This document shows positions 32,644 to 41,796 of a DNA stretch of 64,000 bases, one piece after another. A program made the position numbers and the translations under genes. Position 1 is the first letter of the stretch, and every line of letters begins with the position of its first letter. The stretch lies in NCBI GenBank assembly GCA_963778385.1, contig CAVZUA010000032.1, positions 62,001-126,000 of the forward strand, written 5' to 3'. The DNA is from DATARH01 sp963778385. GTDB lineage: Bacteria; Pseudomonadota; Alphaproteobacteria; ATCC43930; CGMCC-115725. Below the pieces are notes generated by a model that had not been told where the DNA came from, ran no database searches, and worked only from the letters and a program-made list of their open reading frames with translations.

Positions 32644-33927
32644 ATGGCCGCGGCAACCGGAAGCCTCATGTCGTCATTCGATCTTGCCTCTGTGCTTTTG
32701 CTTCTGGCGGTGGTGATCGGCATCGCCAACGAGCGGACGCTGCGCCTGCCCCGGCCGGTCGCGCTGCTGCTTGGCGCATTGCTGGTGCTGGCACTGATCG
32801 TCAGCGTCGATACTTTCCTCGGCGAAACCGTCAGGGACCGGCTGCGGGCGCGGATATCGCACGCCCATTTGCCGCAAATCCTGCTCGATGGCGTGGTCGC
32901 CCTGCTGCTGTTCGCGGGTTCCCTGCAGATCGATCTCTACGATCTGCGCCGCCGGGCGGTCATCGTCTTCCTGCTGTCGACACTCAGCGTCTTTCTCGCC
33001 GCGATGTTTTTCGGCGTCGGGATATTTCTGACGCTGAAGCTGCTGGGCAACCCGCTGCCGCTCGCCTGGTGCCTGGTGGCGGGCGCGATCCTCGCGCCGA
33101 CCGACCCGGTGGCGGTCGAGGGGCTCTTGGCCCGCGTGCGGCTGCCGCCCGGCCTGCACGCGACGATCGCCGGCGAGAGCCTGTTCAATGACGGCGCCGC
33201 GGTCGTGCTGTTCGGCACCGCGTTGTCCCTGGCCAACGGCCACGCGGACATGATCGGCCACGGCCGCGTCGTCGAAGCCATTCTGGTCGAAGGCCTCGGC
33301 GGCGTCATCCTCGGCGTCGCCGCAGGCTATCTCGGCTATCGCATCATTCGGCTGACCGAGGACGGCAATCTCGCGACGACGATTTCGCTGGCCTTCGCAA
33401 TTTCGACCTATCGGGCCGCGGCGGCACTGGGCGTCTCCGGCCCGATCGCCGTGGTTTTCGCCGGCATGGTGCTGGGCTCGCTGCTGACCGGCGACCCGCG
33501 CGGCAAGGAGCGCAACGCCAACGTTTTCACCTTCTGGCCGTTTATCGACGAGACGCTGAACACGCTGCTCTATTTGCTGATCGGCTTCGAGGTTTTGGCG
33601 CTCGACTGGAGTTGGCCGGCGGTGCTCGCGGTTGCCGTGTCGGTTCCGTGGGCGCTGACCGCGCGGCTGCTCAGCGTCGGCGTCCCGCTGCTGGCCTTGC
33701 GTATGGCGCACCCTGTCCGCGCTACCGGGATTTTGACCTGGGCCGGGCTGCGCGGCGGCATCTCCATCGCGCTCGCCCTGATCATCCCGCAGACGCCCTA
33801 CCGCAGCCTGCTCTTAACCATCTGTTTTGGTGTCGTGATTTTCACGGTCGTCGTGCAGGGCCTGTTGCTGCCCAGGGTCGTCGCCGCGCTGTCCGGCGAG
33901 ACGGAGCCTGAGCCGTCAGTGGCTTGA
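32644..33927 (+). CDS. CPA1-family Na+(K+)/H+ antiporter
   Basis: A 427-residue (419 from ATG 32668) cation/proton antiporter with about 12 membrane segments. Key motifs are APTDPVAVEGLL and GESLFNDGAAVVLFG, whose Asp residues carry the ions, and the later WAGLRGGISIALAL. It resembles NhaP-type proteins and lacks a long C-terminal regulatory tail. Likely role: pH and salt balance at the inner membrane. ATG 32668 (MSSFDLASVLLLL) could be the true start. Confidence 0.92.
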   Translation: MAAATGSLMSSFDLASVLLLLAVVIGIANERTLRLPRPVALLLGALLVLALIVSVDTFLGETVRDRLRARISHAHLPQILLDGVVALLLFAGSLQIDLYDLRRRAVIVFLLSTLSVFLAAMFFGVGIFLTLKLLGNPLPLAWCLVAGAILAPTDPVAVEGLLARVRLPPGLHATIAGESLFNDGAAVVLFGTALSLANGHADMIGHGRVVEAILVEGLGGVILGVAAGYLGYRIIRLTEDGNLATTISLAFAISTYRAAAALGVSGPIAVVFAGMVLGSLLTGDPRGKERNANVFTFWPFIDETLNTLLYLLIGFEVLALDWSWPAVLAVAVSVPWALTARLLSVGVPLLALRMAHPVRATGILTWAGLRGGISIALALIIPQTPYRSLLLTICFGVVIFTVVVQGLLLPRVVAALSGETEPEPSVA

Positions 33928-34113
33928 GAGAGCGGACCCGACGACCGATTTCGAGGGAACTAAGTCATTTCAGACGGACCCTCCAAGGGATAGCGTGGGA
34001 ATGTGGTTCTTGCGGCCGTCCCGATCGGACTTGCGATAGCGACACCCATCCATTAGATAGGAGTATCTACGCGCAAATTGTCGCCGCGATACGCCGCTCG
34101 AAAGACTGTAAGA

Positions 34114-35346
34114 ATGAATTCGTCTTCCGCTACCAGCCGCTTCCCGTGGCTGTTTGTGACGACCGCCGCGCTGATCCTGCTGATCACCATGGGTGCGCGG
34201 CAGACGATCGGTTTGTTCATCGCCCCGCTCGACGGCGCGACCGGGCTCGGCATCGTGTCGATCAGCCTGGCGGTGGCGATCGGACAGTTTGTCTGGGGCT
34301 TTGCGCAGCCGGTGTTCGGCGCGGTGGCCGACCGCTTCGGCCCCGGCCGGGTCATCGCCTTTGGCGGAATCATGCTGGCGCTCGGCACCGCGGCGACGCC
34401 GTTCATTCATTCGGAATGGCAACTGATCGCGACGCTCGGCGTGGTCAGCGCGTTTGGCGCCGGCGCCGGCAGCCTGGCGATCCTGATCGGTGCGATCATG
34501 CAGCGCATGGCCGGCGAGCGGCGTTCGCTGGCCGCCGGAATCATCAACGCCGGCGGCTCCCTTGGGCAGTTCGTCTTCGCGCCCTTGGTGCAGGCGGCGA
34601 TCTTCGGCGTCGGCTGGGTCGGCGCGATGATTGGCGTTGCCGGCGCCACACTGTTTACCCTGCCGCTCGCCTTCCTGATGCGGCGGCGCGGCGGCAGTTC
34701 GACCGCGCACGGCACCACCGCGGCCGCACCGACGATAAGCCTGCGCCAGCAGCTCCGCGAAGCCGCCGCCGAGCGCAGCTATTGGTGGCTGCATCTCGGG
34801 TTTTTCACCTGCGGCTTTCATGTCGCCTTCCTGGTGACGCATCTGCCGGGCGAGGTCGCGCTGTGCGGCCTGTCGCCGGTGATCTCGGCCAATGCGATCG
34901 CGATCATCGGCCTCGCCAACGTCGCCGGCAGCCTTGGCGCCGGCTGGCTCGGCACGCGCTACCGCATGAAGCACTTGTTGTTCTGGATTTACGGCGGCCG
35001 CTCCGCGGCGATCCTCTGCTTCATGTTCGCGCCGAAGACCGCCCTCACCTTCTACATCTTCGCTACGGCGCTCGGCGTCACCTGGCTGGCGACCCTGCCG
35101 CCGACTGCCGGGCTTGTCGGCAAGCTGTTTGGCACCCGGCATCTGTCGATGCTGATCGGCCTGACGATGCTGTCGCACCAGCTTGGCGCGTTTTATGGCG
35201 CCTGGCTCGGCGGGGTCGCGGTCGCCCATCTCGGCAATTACGACTGGATGTTCTATGCCGACGCGGCGCTCGCCGCCTTCGCCGCGCTGATCAACCTGCC
35301 GATCCGCGAGGCGCCGGTGCGCCGCGCGGTCCCGGCGACCGCGTAA
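34114..35346 (+). CDS. MFS transporter
   Basis: A 410-residue major-facilitator protein with 12 hydrophobic segments. The inner-loop motif is FGAVADRFGPGRVIAFGG, with GAGAGSLAILIGAIMQRM in segments 4-5. The mid-protein loop holds RRRGGSSTAHGTTAAAPTIS. It resembles monocarboxylate/oxalate-type carriers, but the substrate is not predictable. Start ATG 34114 (MNSSSATSRF) is chosen because the 12 codons before it look like leader. It is followed 69 bases later by the GMC oxidoreductase, possibly linking uptake and oxidation. Confidence 0.85.
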   Translation: MNSSSATSRFPWLFVTTAALILLITMGARQTIGLFIAPLDGATGLGIVSISLAVAIGQFVWGFAQPVFGAVADRFGPGRVIAFGGIMLALGTAATPFIHSEWQLIATLGVVSAFGAGAGSLAILIGAIMQRMAGERRSLAAGIINAGGSLGQFVFAPLVQAAIFGVGWVGAMIGVAGATLFTLPLAFLMRRRGGSSTAHGTTAAAPTISLRQQLREAAAERSYWWLHLGFFTCGFHVAFLVTHLPGEVALCGLSPVISANAIAIIGLANVAGSLGAGWLGTRYRMKHLLFWIYGGRSAAILCFMFAPKTALTFYIFATALGVTWLATLPPTAGLVGKLFGTRHLSMLIGLTMLSHQLGAFYGAWLGGVAVAHLGNYDWMFYADAALAAFAALINLPIREAPVRRAVPATA

Positions 35347-35415
35347 GCGGCACCGCCTAGACGCTGCCGCGGCGACCCGCCATCATCCTCCGATAAAGCG
35401 AGGGAGGAGGAGGAC

Positions 35416-37029
35416 ATGGCGGCGGGACATGACACCATCGAGGCGGATTTCATCGTCATCGGCGCGGGCTCGGCCGGCTGCACGATCGCCGCGCGGCTCT
35501 CGGAGGACCCGGCGACCAAGGTGCTCCTGCTCGAAGCCGGCGGCGAGGATACCAACCGCTGGATCCACATCCCTTTGGGCTTCGGCAAGACCTTCGCCGA
35601 CCCGTCGGTCAACTGGTGCTACGAGACCGAAGCCGACGCCAGCGGCCGCAAGGTGTTCTGGCCGCGCGGCAAAGTGCTGGGCGGCTCCAGCTCGATCAAC
35701 GGCATGGTCTATATCCGCGGCCAGGCCGAGGATTTCGACCATTGGCGCCAGCTTGGCAATACCGGCTGGTCGTTCGACGACTTGCTGCCCTATTTCAAAC
35801 GCGCCGAGCATCAGGTCCGCGGCTCCGACGGGTTTCACGGCAGCGGCGGACCGCTCTGCGTCTCCGATGTCGAAAAGCACCCGATCGCCGAGGCGTTTAT
35901 CGACGCCGCGATGGCGCTGGGCTTTGCGCGCAACGACGATTTCAACGGCGCCGCGCAGGACGGTGTCGGCTACCACCAGACCACGACCCGCAATGGCAAG
36001 CGCTGCTCGACCGCGGTCGGCTATCTGAAGCCGGCGCGCCAGCGCGGCAATCTGGCGATCGCCACCAACGCGCTGTCCGAGAAGATCGTCCTCGACGGCA
36101 AGCGCGCGGTCGCGGTGCAGTACCGCCAGAACGGCGCGCTGAAAACCGCGCGTGCCCGGCGCGAGATCATCCTCTGCGGCGGTGCCATCAACTCGCCGCA
36201 GCTCCTGATGCTGTCGGGCATCGGTCCCGCGGCGCATCTCGCGCAGCACGGCGTCGCGCTGGTGCACGACCTGCCCGGCGTCGGCCAGAACCTGCAGGAT
36301 CATTACTCGGCGGCCGTCAAACTCAAGGCGGCGCAGCCGATCACCGTCAACGACGTGATGCTGAGCAACATCCGCAAGCTCAAGGTCGGCATCCAGTACT
36401 ACACGATGCGCACCGGCCCGCTGGCGATGATCTCGTCCCCCGCCGCGCTCTTCGCCAAGACGCGGGCGGAGCTGGCGACGCCCGACATCAAATGCTCGAT
36501 CTCGCCGTTCAGCGCCGACCGGCCGCAGGACGGCCTGCACAAATTCTCCGGCTTTACGATGATCGCCTATCAGCTGCGCCCGGAAAGCCGCGGCGAAATC
36601 CGGCTGAAGAGCAGCAACCCCGCCGACCCACCGGCGATGATCCCCAACTACCTCTCCGACCCGATCGACCAGCAGACCATCGTCGCCGGTCTCAAGCTAT
36701 GCCGTGAGGTGCTCGCCCAGCCGGCGCTCGCCAAATTCATCGCCGAGGAATTCCAGCCCGGCACGGCCGTACAGAGCGACGCCGACCTGCTCACCTATGC
36801 ACGGCAGCGCGGCGGCACGGTCTATCACCCCACCAGCACCTGCACGATGGGCACCGGGCCGATGACCGTCGTCGACCCTGAACTGCGGGTGCACGACATC
36901 GAGGGCCTGCGCGTCGCCGATGCCTCGGTGATGCCGACCGTCATTTCCGGCAACACCAATGCCGCAACGATCATGATCGGCGAAAAACTCGCCGACATGG
37001 TACGGAGCCGCCTGCGTATGGCCGCTTAG
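35416..37029 (+). CDS. GMC-family FAD-dependent oxidoreductase (choline/alcohol dehydrogenase-like)
   Basis: A 537-residue glucose-methanol-choline oxidoreductase. The FAD motif is VIGAGSAGCTIAARL (N-terminal). The first GMC signature is WPRGKVLGGSSSINGMVYIRG and the second is CGGAINSPQLLMLSGIGP. The active-site pair is His in VYHPTSTC and Asn in SGNTNAA. No signal peptide. ATG 35416 follows GGGAGGAGGAGG. Likely oxidises a primary alcohol to an aldehyde; the substrate is unknown. Preceded by an MFS carrier in the same direction. Confidence 0.93.
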   Translation: MAAGHDTIEADFIVIGAGSAGCTIAARLSEDPATKVLLLEAGGEDTNRWIHIPLGFGKTFADPSVNWCYETEADASGRKVFWPRGKVLGGSSSINGMVYIRGQAEDFDHWRQLGNTGWSFDDLLPYFKRAEHQVRGSDGFHGSGGPLCVSDVEKHPIAEAFIDAAMALGFARNDDFNGAAQDGVGYHQTTTRNGKRCSTAVGYLKPARQRGNLAIATNALSEKIVLDGKRAVAVQYRQNGALKTARARREIILCGGAINSPQLLMLSGIGPAAHLAQHGVALVHDLPGVGQNLQDHYSAAVKLKAAQPITVNDVMLSNIRKLKVGIQYYTMRTGPLAMISSPAALFAKTRAELATPDIKCSISPFSADRPQDGLHKFSGFTMIAYQLRPESRGEIRLKSSNPADPPAMIPNYLSDPIDQQTIVAGLKLCREVLAQPALAKFIAEEFQPGTAVQSDADLLTYARQRGGTVYHPTSTCTMGTGPMTVVDPELRVHDIEGLRVADASVMPTVISGNTNAATIMIGEKLADMVRSRLRMAA

Positions 37030-37095
37030 CGGCTGCGGTGCGTCCTTCGAGGCGCGCTACGCTCGCGCCTCAGAGTCTGATTTGAAACTACCTTT

Positions 37096-37237
37096 GTCAT
37101 TCCGGGGCGGCCCGTAGGGCCGAACCCGGAACCCATGAACACGGTCTCCTCCGACGTGGTTACGGCGTCGGGACGCACTTTTCGAGGTCCGTGTTCATGG
37201 ATTCCGGGTTCATCGCTGCGCGATGCCCCGGAATGAC
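37096..37237. repeat. 142-bp palindromic element, copy 2 (family C, inverted)
   Basis: Same length and ends as the copy at 13,390, but with left and right inner arms exchanged: the GCGGCCCGTAGGGCCGAA arm comes first and TTCATCGCTGCGCGATGCC second, so it is inserted the other way round. It fills much of the 319-base gap between the convergent GMC and amidohydrolase genes; I see nothing else in that gap. Confidence 0.9.
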
Positions 37238-37348
37238 AAGCAAAAAAGCACTCAGAAGATGCCCCAAACGCATTTCAAGTCAGGCTCTGAGGAGCCCGCG
37301 CAGCGGGCGTCTCGAAGGACGCACCGCCACCACTCCAAGGCGCCGCCA

Positions 37349-38188
37349 CTACTTCTTCGGCGACCAGCCATAAGCCTTGGCGGTTGCGCCGCCCATCAGC
37401 ATTGCCCGCTCGCTGTCGCTCAGTCGGTCGGTCTTAAGGAAGGGCTCGACCGCCTGCTCGTAATTGACGACGGCGAAGGCACGCGTCCAGTCCGTGCCCC
37501 ACAGGCAGCGGTCGAAACCCCAGGCGTCGAACACCCGCGCCAGCGGGCCCCAGATGTCCGGGAACGGAAACGGCACCTTCGACAGCGTGCAGGCCCCGCT
37601 GACCTTGATCACCGCATTCTTGCGCTTGGCGAGTTCCACCACCTTCGGCAGGTCCGCCCACGGCTCTGGCGGCGCCGGCGGCTCGCGCGGCTGCAGGATC
37701 GCCAGATGGTCGATGATGAACCGCGTCTCGGGATGGCGGTCGACGAGCGCCGTGCCTGCATCGACATTGCCCCAGAACAGCACGTTGACCGGAAAGTTGT
37801 GTTGAACCGCCGCGCGGCAGATCCGGTCGAGGCCGGGGTCGTCCGGCGCGCGTTTCGACTCCGGGGTCAGCATGATGCGAATGCCGACCGTGCCCGGTGT
37901 CTTCTTCCACTCGGCGATGACGTCCGCCACCGCCGGATCATCGGGGTTGACCGGCTTGACCAGCGCGAACCGGCCGGGGTGCGCCTTCTGCACTTCCACC
38001 GCGTAGCTGGCGTCGTACTGGTACATCGAAAACGCGGAGATGAAGATCGCGCCATCGACACCGACCTTGTCCATCGCCGCGACCATCTCGTCGCCGGTGA
38101 CGTGCGGAGGCCAGTTCGGCACGCTGTGCCAGGGCCGCTTCGGCGTATTCGCCTCATACACATGGACTTGGGAATCGATAATCGTCAT
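37349..38188 (-). CDS. Amidohydrolase 2 family protein (metal-dependent, TIM barrel)
   Basis: A 279-residue short amidohydrolase. It begins MTIIDSQVHVYE, where QVH takes the place of the usual HxH metal motif, so one ligand His is replaced. Other expected blocks are present: FIIDHLAIL (His) and CLWGTDWTRA (catalytic Asp). Relatives hydrolyse lactones or decarboxylate aromatic acids. Start ATG 38188 is ~10 bases after AGGAGG; ATG 38197 is only one base after it and thus less likely. Substrate unknown. Confidence 0.85.
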   Translation of the reverse strand: MTIIDSQVHVYEANTPKRPWHSVPNWPPHVTGDEMVAAMDKVGVDGAIFISAFSMYQYDASYAVEVQKAHPGRFALVKPVNPDDPAVADVIAEWKKTPGTVGIRIMLTPESKRAPDDPGLDRICRAAVQHNFPVNVLFWGNVDAGTALVDRHPETRFIIDHLAILQPREPPAPPEPWADLPKVVELAKRKNAVIKVSGACTLSKVPFPFPDIWGPLARVFDAWGFDRCLWGTDWTRAFAVVNYEQAVEPFLKTDRLSDSERAMLMGGATAKAYGWSPKK

Positions 38189-38243
38189 CGCTTGCATTCC
38201 TCCTGTGCGCCCCGAATTTGGCTATCACCGCATCGCCCTGTCT

Positions 38244-38307
38244 AGAGGCCCGACTTTCCAGAGGCCCGGCTTTTCAGAGGCCCGGCTTTCCAGAGGCCCG
38301 GCTTCGC
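38244..38307. repeat. Four tandem 16-bp repeats
   Basis: Consensus AGAGGCCCGGCTTTCC, copies starting at 38244, 38260, 38276 and 38292, each differing by only one or two bases. No spacers, so not a CRISPR array. It lies between the amidohydrolase start and the lower-GC two-gene islet and may mark an insertion boundary or a regulator-binding array. Confidence 0.85.
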
Positions 38308-38464
38308 GCGTCGCTCTGGCTCGGCGATCGGCCTGCATGCGCCGCAGAGGGGTTATAGCTTGCCGACGCGTCCTGGCGAGAGACGGCAATAGACAAAACG
38401 CCAGAATAATATGACTGTGGTGACCTGATGAGCCAAAATAAACCTCTGCTGCCGAAGGAGTTTA

Positions 38465-39475
38465 ATGATGGCAATCTCCGAATCTTCGAATAATGCTGCA
38501 ATCTCGGCCGTTAAGGGAAAAAATTCCGCGCCGAAGGATCCGGCCAATGCCGGTGCCGGGATTGAAGGCGACAGCGATAATGGCTGGGGAGTATATGGCC
38601 ATAGTACTAATGGTCGAGGTGTAGTTGCCAGGAGCGTAAACGATTACGGGCTACGGGCGCACAGTACAAATCTGTCGGGTATCCGCGCCAGCTCCGATAA
38701 CGGTGTTGCGCTGGAGGCTGCCAGCAAGACCAAGACCGGTATTTTCGGCTCCAGTGAGACCGGGATCGGCGTCGAAGGAAAAAGCGACACCAGCGTTGGC
38801 GTCCAGGGCGAAAGCGACCAGCACACCGGCGTCTCCGGCAGAAGCAACTCTTTCGTTGGCGTGCTTGGCGAGAGCACGCAATTCGAGGGTGTGCGCGGTA
38901 TCAGCCATCATCCAGGCCATGGGGCCGTTGTCGGGACGCACGCAAGCGGCGGCATCGCCGTATATGGGAAAAGTGAAAACAACGGCGTTGGAATTTTCGG
39001 CGAAGGCGGCCGGTTGGCGGGTTATTTTAAAGGTGACGTGGAAGTCACCGGCGACATTCGCTTTGTTAATGCGTCCGACATCGCGGAAGATTTTGAGATT
39101 GCCGAGGCTGTAGAGCCGGGCACGGTGATGGTGCTCGGCGACGAAGGTGTACTGCAGCAAAGCTGCAAGGCTTACGACAAGCGTGTCGCCGGTGTGATCT
39201 CCGGTGCGGGCAGCTACAAGCCCGGCATTATTCTGGACAAACAGGAGTCGCAAACTAATCGATTGCCGATTGGTTTGATGGGAAAAGTTTACTGCAAAGT
39301 GGAAGCTCTATCGTCACCGATAGAAATTGGCGATTTGTTGACCACATCTCCGGTCTCTGGCCACGCGATGAAGGCAACAAATGCGGGTAGAGCGTTTGGC
39401 GCGGTGATTGGCAAGGCATTACGGCCGTTGCAAGTGGGCAAAGGCCTGATTCCTGTTCTCGTTTCCCTTCAATAA
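38465..39475 (+). CDS. Decapeptide-repeat (GVxGxS) solenoid protein with conserved C-terminal domain
   Basis: A 336-residue protein. From residue 32 to about 145 it consists of 10-residue units in exact register, each starting G-V/I and following GVxGxSxxxx (for example GVYGHSTNGR, GVQGESDQHT, GVLGESTQFE); less regular units continue to ~190. This predicts a beta-solenoid stem. Residues ~190-336 are a separate globular domain (VMVLGDEGVLQQSCKAYDKR, GLMGKVYCKVEALSSPIEIG, TTSPVSGHAMKATNAGRAFG) that I recall at the C-terminus of many uncharacterised repeat proteins and that resembles tail-spike-associated (peptidase G2-like) domains. No signal peptide. Lower GC than neighbours. The next gene is 46 bases downstream. 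Function unknown. Confidence 0.85.
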   Translation: MMAISESSNNAAISAVKGKNSAPKDPANAGAGIEGDSDNGWGVYGHSTNGRGVVARSVNDYGLRAHSTNLSGIRASSDNGVALEAASKTKTGIFGSSETGIGVEGKSDTSVGVQGESDQHTGVSGRSNSFVGVLGESTQFEGVRGISHHPGHGAVVGTHASGGIAVYGKSENNGVGIFGEGGRLAGYFKGDVEVTGDIRFVNASDIAEDFEIAEAVEPGTVMVLGDEGVLQQSCKAYDKRVAGVISGAGSYKPGIILDKQESQTNRLPIGLMGKVYCKVEALSSPIEIGDLLTTSPVSGHAMKATNAGRAFGAVIGKALRPLQVGKGLIPVLVSLQ

Positions 39476-39521
39476 CGTCCGAAATCGCAAAAATCTCAGA
39501 CGCCAAGGTCGGAGGGGAGAC

Positions 39522-40385
39522 ATGGGTTTCTACATCTTCCAGCTCGACAAACTGCTGATCAAACATCGACGCGGGAACATTCCCGATGACGACGTCGTCA
39601 CCTTCAGCGTCTTCGTCAACCGGTTGGACAGTGGAAATGGCTCGGGCGTTTTTGTGGCCATGGTCGACAATACGACGGCCTCGACAACGCTTGATCACAC
39701 CGTAGACGGGTTTACTTCTTATCCGGTAACACGTGGATACAATATATCACGGAACTGGGCTGTCGGACCTCTTGAAATAGACTCAAAAGATATCGTCGGA
39801 ATCGTCTACACCGGAACCAACATAAGTGATTCTCAGCTTGATCTTGCGTCTCAGAAGCAGGACGAAATCGAGTTAAAGATCGTCGATTATATAGCAAAGA
39901 AATATGTTGAGCTGATAGCCGGGCTCGAATTCGGCAGCGACCTGGCCAGCGGTATTTCAGAGGCTTTTGATCAAGCGTTCAAGGATCCGGTGGGAGACCT
40001 GATCGGATACAGCCGCCAGGGACCGTGTGATGGTCCCGTCTTTTCGGGAGTAGTGAGCTTCGGGCGCAATGAGCTGGATCAGTACCACTATCTGCCACCG
40101 CCGGCCCACTATACTCTGCCGGCGCCGCCCCTTTCATATGCATCGTTTACCAATAGCTATACCGATGCCGCGACGCACGATTCAAAAGTATGTGGAAGCG
40201 AGGCCGAAACCGATGTTACGTTTTCGGTGTTCAAGGTGTCGTTCGTCTCGGTAAGGTCGTCGCTGCAGCAGGATCGCTTTGGCTATCACTTCAACTATCC
40301 GACGAGGTTCGGTCCTGGGTTGCGGCAGTACGGAACGCCCAGAACCGTATTCAGCCTTAAGTCGCTCCTTGGGATACGATTATAA
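39522..40385 (+). CDS. Protein of unknown function, partner of the solenoid protein
   Basis: A 287-residue soluble protein I cannot assign to a named family. The first ~110 residues look beta-rich (GFYIFQLDKLLIKHRRGNIP, then DVVTFSVFVNRLDSGNGSG and ISRNWAVGPLEIDSKDIVG). Residues ~118-160 are helical. Then comes a GPCDGPVFSGVVSFG segment and a second cysteine in KVCGSEAETDVTFSVFKV, which could pair. A CDGPV-type motif after a helical middle recalls other uncharacterised beta-sandwich proteins, but this is from memory only. No signal peptide or membrane segment. Start ATG 39522 follows GGAGGGGAGA. Base composition is clearly lower in GC than the surroundings. Confidence 0.75.
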   Translation: MGFYIFQLDKLLIKHRRGNIPDDDVVTFSVFVNRLDSGNGSGVFVAMVDNTTASTTLDHTVDGFTSYPVTRGYNISRNWAVGPLEIDSKDIVGIVYTGTNISDSQLDLASQKQDEIELKIVDYIAKKYVELIAGLEFGSDLASGISEAFDQAFKDPVGDLIGYSRQGPCDGPVFSGVVSFGRNELDQYHYLPPPAHYTLPAPPLSYASFTNSYTDAATHDSKVCGSEAETDVTFSVFKVSFVSVRSSLQQDRFGYHFNYPTRFGPGLRQYGTPRTVFSLKSLLGIRL

Positions 40386-40706
40386 ATAACGGCGGTGAGG
40401 ATTGGGCGGATAACCCTAAATCCGCCGCATTGTCATGCTCTTCTCTTTGGTCGGGCGCGCGGCCCGAAGCGATGCTTGCGGACATTCGCTGTTATGACGC
40501 CCAACCTGTGGCCGAAACATCAGGATTTCCGCTGCTTTCGACCACGCCATCGCTGTAGATTCCCTGTTTTTTACAGCGACTGGCGCTCGCCTCGCGGCCC
40601 GCGGGTGCGCGCTGCTTCGCGCGCCGGTTGAGCGCGCGGCGGCTCTGTCGGTTGCCGTTGCGGCACTGCGGGCCTAGAGTTGCGGTCACCGTTGCGGGAG
40701 GCTGCG
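40386..40706. other. Intergenic stretch after the lower-GC islet
   Basis: About 320 bases without a supported gene. A hairpin lies near its start (40,405-40,426). The remainder moves back to high GC and shows no repeat family member, tRNA or clear promoter. Confidence 0.5.
40405..40426 (+). terminator. Possible terminator after the solenoid gene pair
   Basis: A perfect 7-bp stem GGCGGAT / ATCCGCC with an 8-base loop, 20 bases after the stop of the unknown gene. There is no T-run, so termination efficiency is doubtful. Confidence 0.4.
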
Positions 40707-41780
40707 ATGAGTGCGATCCATCACGTGCCGGCGGACCACAAGATGGTCTGGCGTGGCGGCGATTTCACCAAGGACGACATCGCCTTCGACCTGACGGCGC
40801 GCCATGCCGCGGCGCTGGAGGATGTGCTGAGCCGCGTCCGGGCCAAGGAACTCGTCGACATCGCGCCGGCGGATTGCCGCCACCCCGCGCTCGACGCCGA
40901 CCTGGAAAAAGTCTTTGACGAAATCCAGGACGGCCGCGGCATCGTCATCGTCCGCGGCATCCCGGTCGCCAACCATTCAGCCGAGGATGTCGGCCGCCTG
41001 TTCTGGGCGCTGGGCGCGCATCTCGGCCGCGGCGTGTCGCAGAGTGCCTTGGGCGACGCGCTCGGCTATGTCCGCGACGAGACCCCGCCGGGCGGCGAGG
41101 AAAGCGCCCGCGGCTACACCAGCCGGCGCGAACTGTCGCTGCACACCGACCTCGCGCAGGTCGTCGGGCTGATGTGCGTCCGCCAGGCGCGTGCCGGCGG
41201 CGAGAGCCAATACGCGGCCGGCCTGGCGATCCACAACGAGATCGCCGCGACGCGGCCCGACCTGCTGCCGGTGCTCTATCGCGGTTTCCCCTATCACCGG
41301 CGCGGCGAGGAAGCCGCCGACCAGCCGTGCGTCACGCCCTACGACATCCCGGCCTTCTCCGTGAAGGACGGGCAGATGAGCGTTTTCATGGTGCGCGAAA
41401 TCTTCAACGCCGCGTTCCGCGAACTGAAGCGCGCCTTCACGCCTGAGGAAATCGAGGCGATCGACCTGTTCCGCAACACCGCCCAGCGCCTGCAGTTCGA
41501 GACCCGGCTGGAGGCCGGCGAGGCGACTTTCCTCAACAATTACACGGTGATGCATGCCCGCTCCGAGTTCGAGGATTGGGACGCACCGGAGCAGAAGCGG
41601 CTGATGCTGCGCCTGTGGCTCGACGCCGAGCGCAAGCAGCGCCCAGTGGTGCGCGAAATCCACATCTACGAGAACAAGGACGGGCGCAGCGGCATCGACT
41701 ATCAGCCCGGCCGCACCCGCCCCGGCGCCGATTACCGCGCGCCGGACGAGGTCGTGCGCCAACTGGTGGCGGCCGAGTAA
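40707..41780 (+). CDS. TauD/TfdA-like Fe(II)/2-oxoglutarate dioxygenase
   Basis: A 357-residue oxygenase of the TauD superfamily. The iron site is LSLHTDLAQ (HxD) and the distal His in VMHARSEF; the 2-oxoglutarate Arg is in RLMLRLWLD. GIVIVRGIPV is the usual first strand. These proteins oxidise small acids or taurine-like compounds; the substrate is unknown. ATG 40707 follows GGGAGG; an open stretch of nine codons upstream is not needed. It is followed 16 bases later by mbfA, a notable pairing since both depend on iron. Confidence 0.9.
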   Translation: MSAIHHVPADHKMVWRGGDFTKDDIAFDLTARHAAALEDVLSRVRAKELVDIAPADCRHPALDADLEKVFDEIQDGRGIVIVRGIPVANHSAEDVGRLFWALGAHLGRGVSQSALGDALGYVRDETPPGGEESARGYTSRRELSLHTDLAQVVGLMCVRQARAGGESQYAAGLAIHNEIAATRPDLLPVLYRGFPYHRRGEEAADQPCVTPYDIPAFSVKDGQMSVFMVREIFNAAFRELKRAFTPEEIEAIDLFRNTAQRLQFETRLEAGEATFLNNYTVMHARSEFEDWDAPEQKRLMLRLWLDAERKQRPVVREIHIYENKDGRSGIDYQPGRTRPGADYRAPDEVVRQLVAAE

Positions 41781-41796
41781 GCCGGCCGCTCGGACG

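Noticed and set aside
38244..38307. CRISPR-like array
   Set aside because: Repeats are directly abutting, with no spacers and no cas genes; simple tandem repeat.
38401..38412. TAATAT as -10 box of the solenoid gene pair
   Set aside because: No -35 hexamer at a workable distance; the nearest candidate gives an 11-base spacer.
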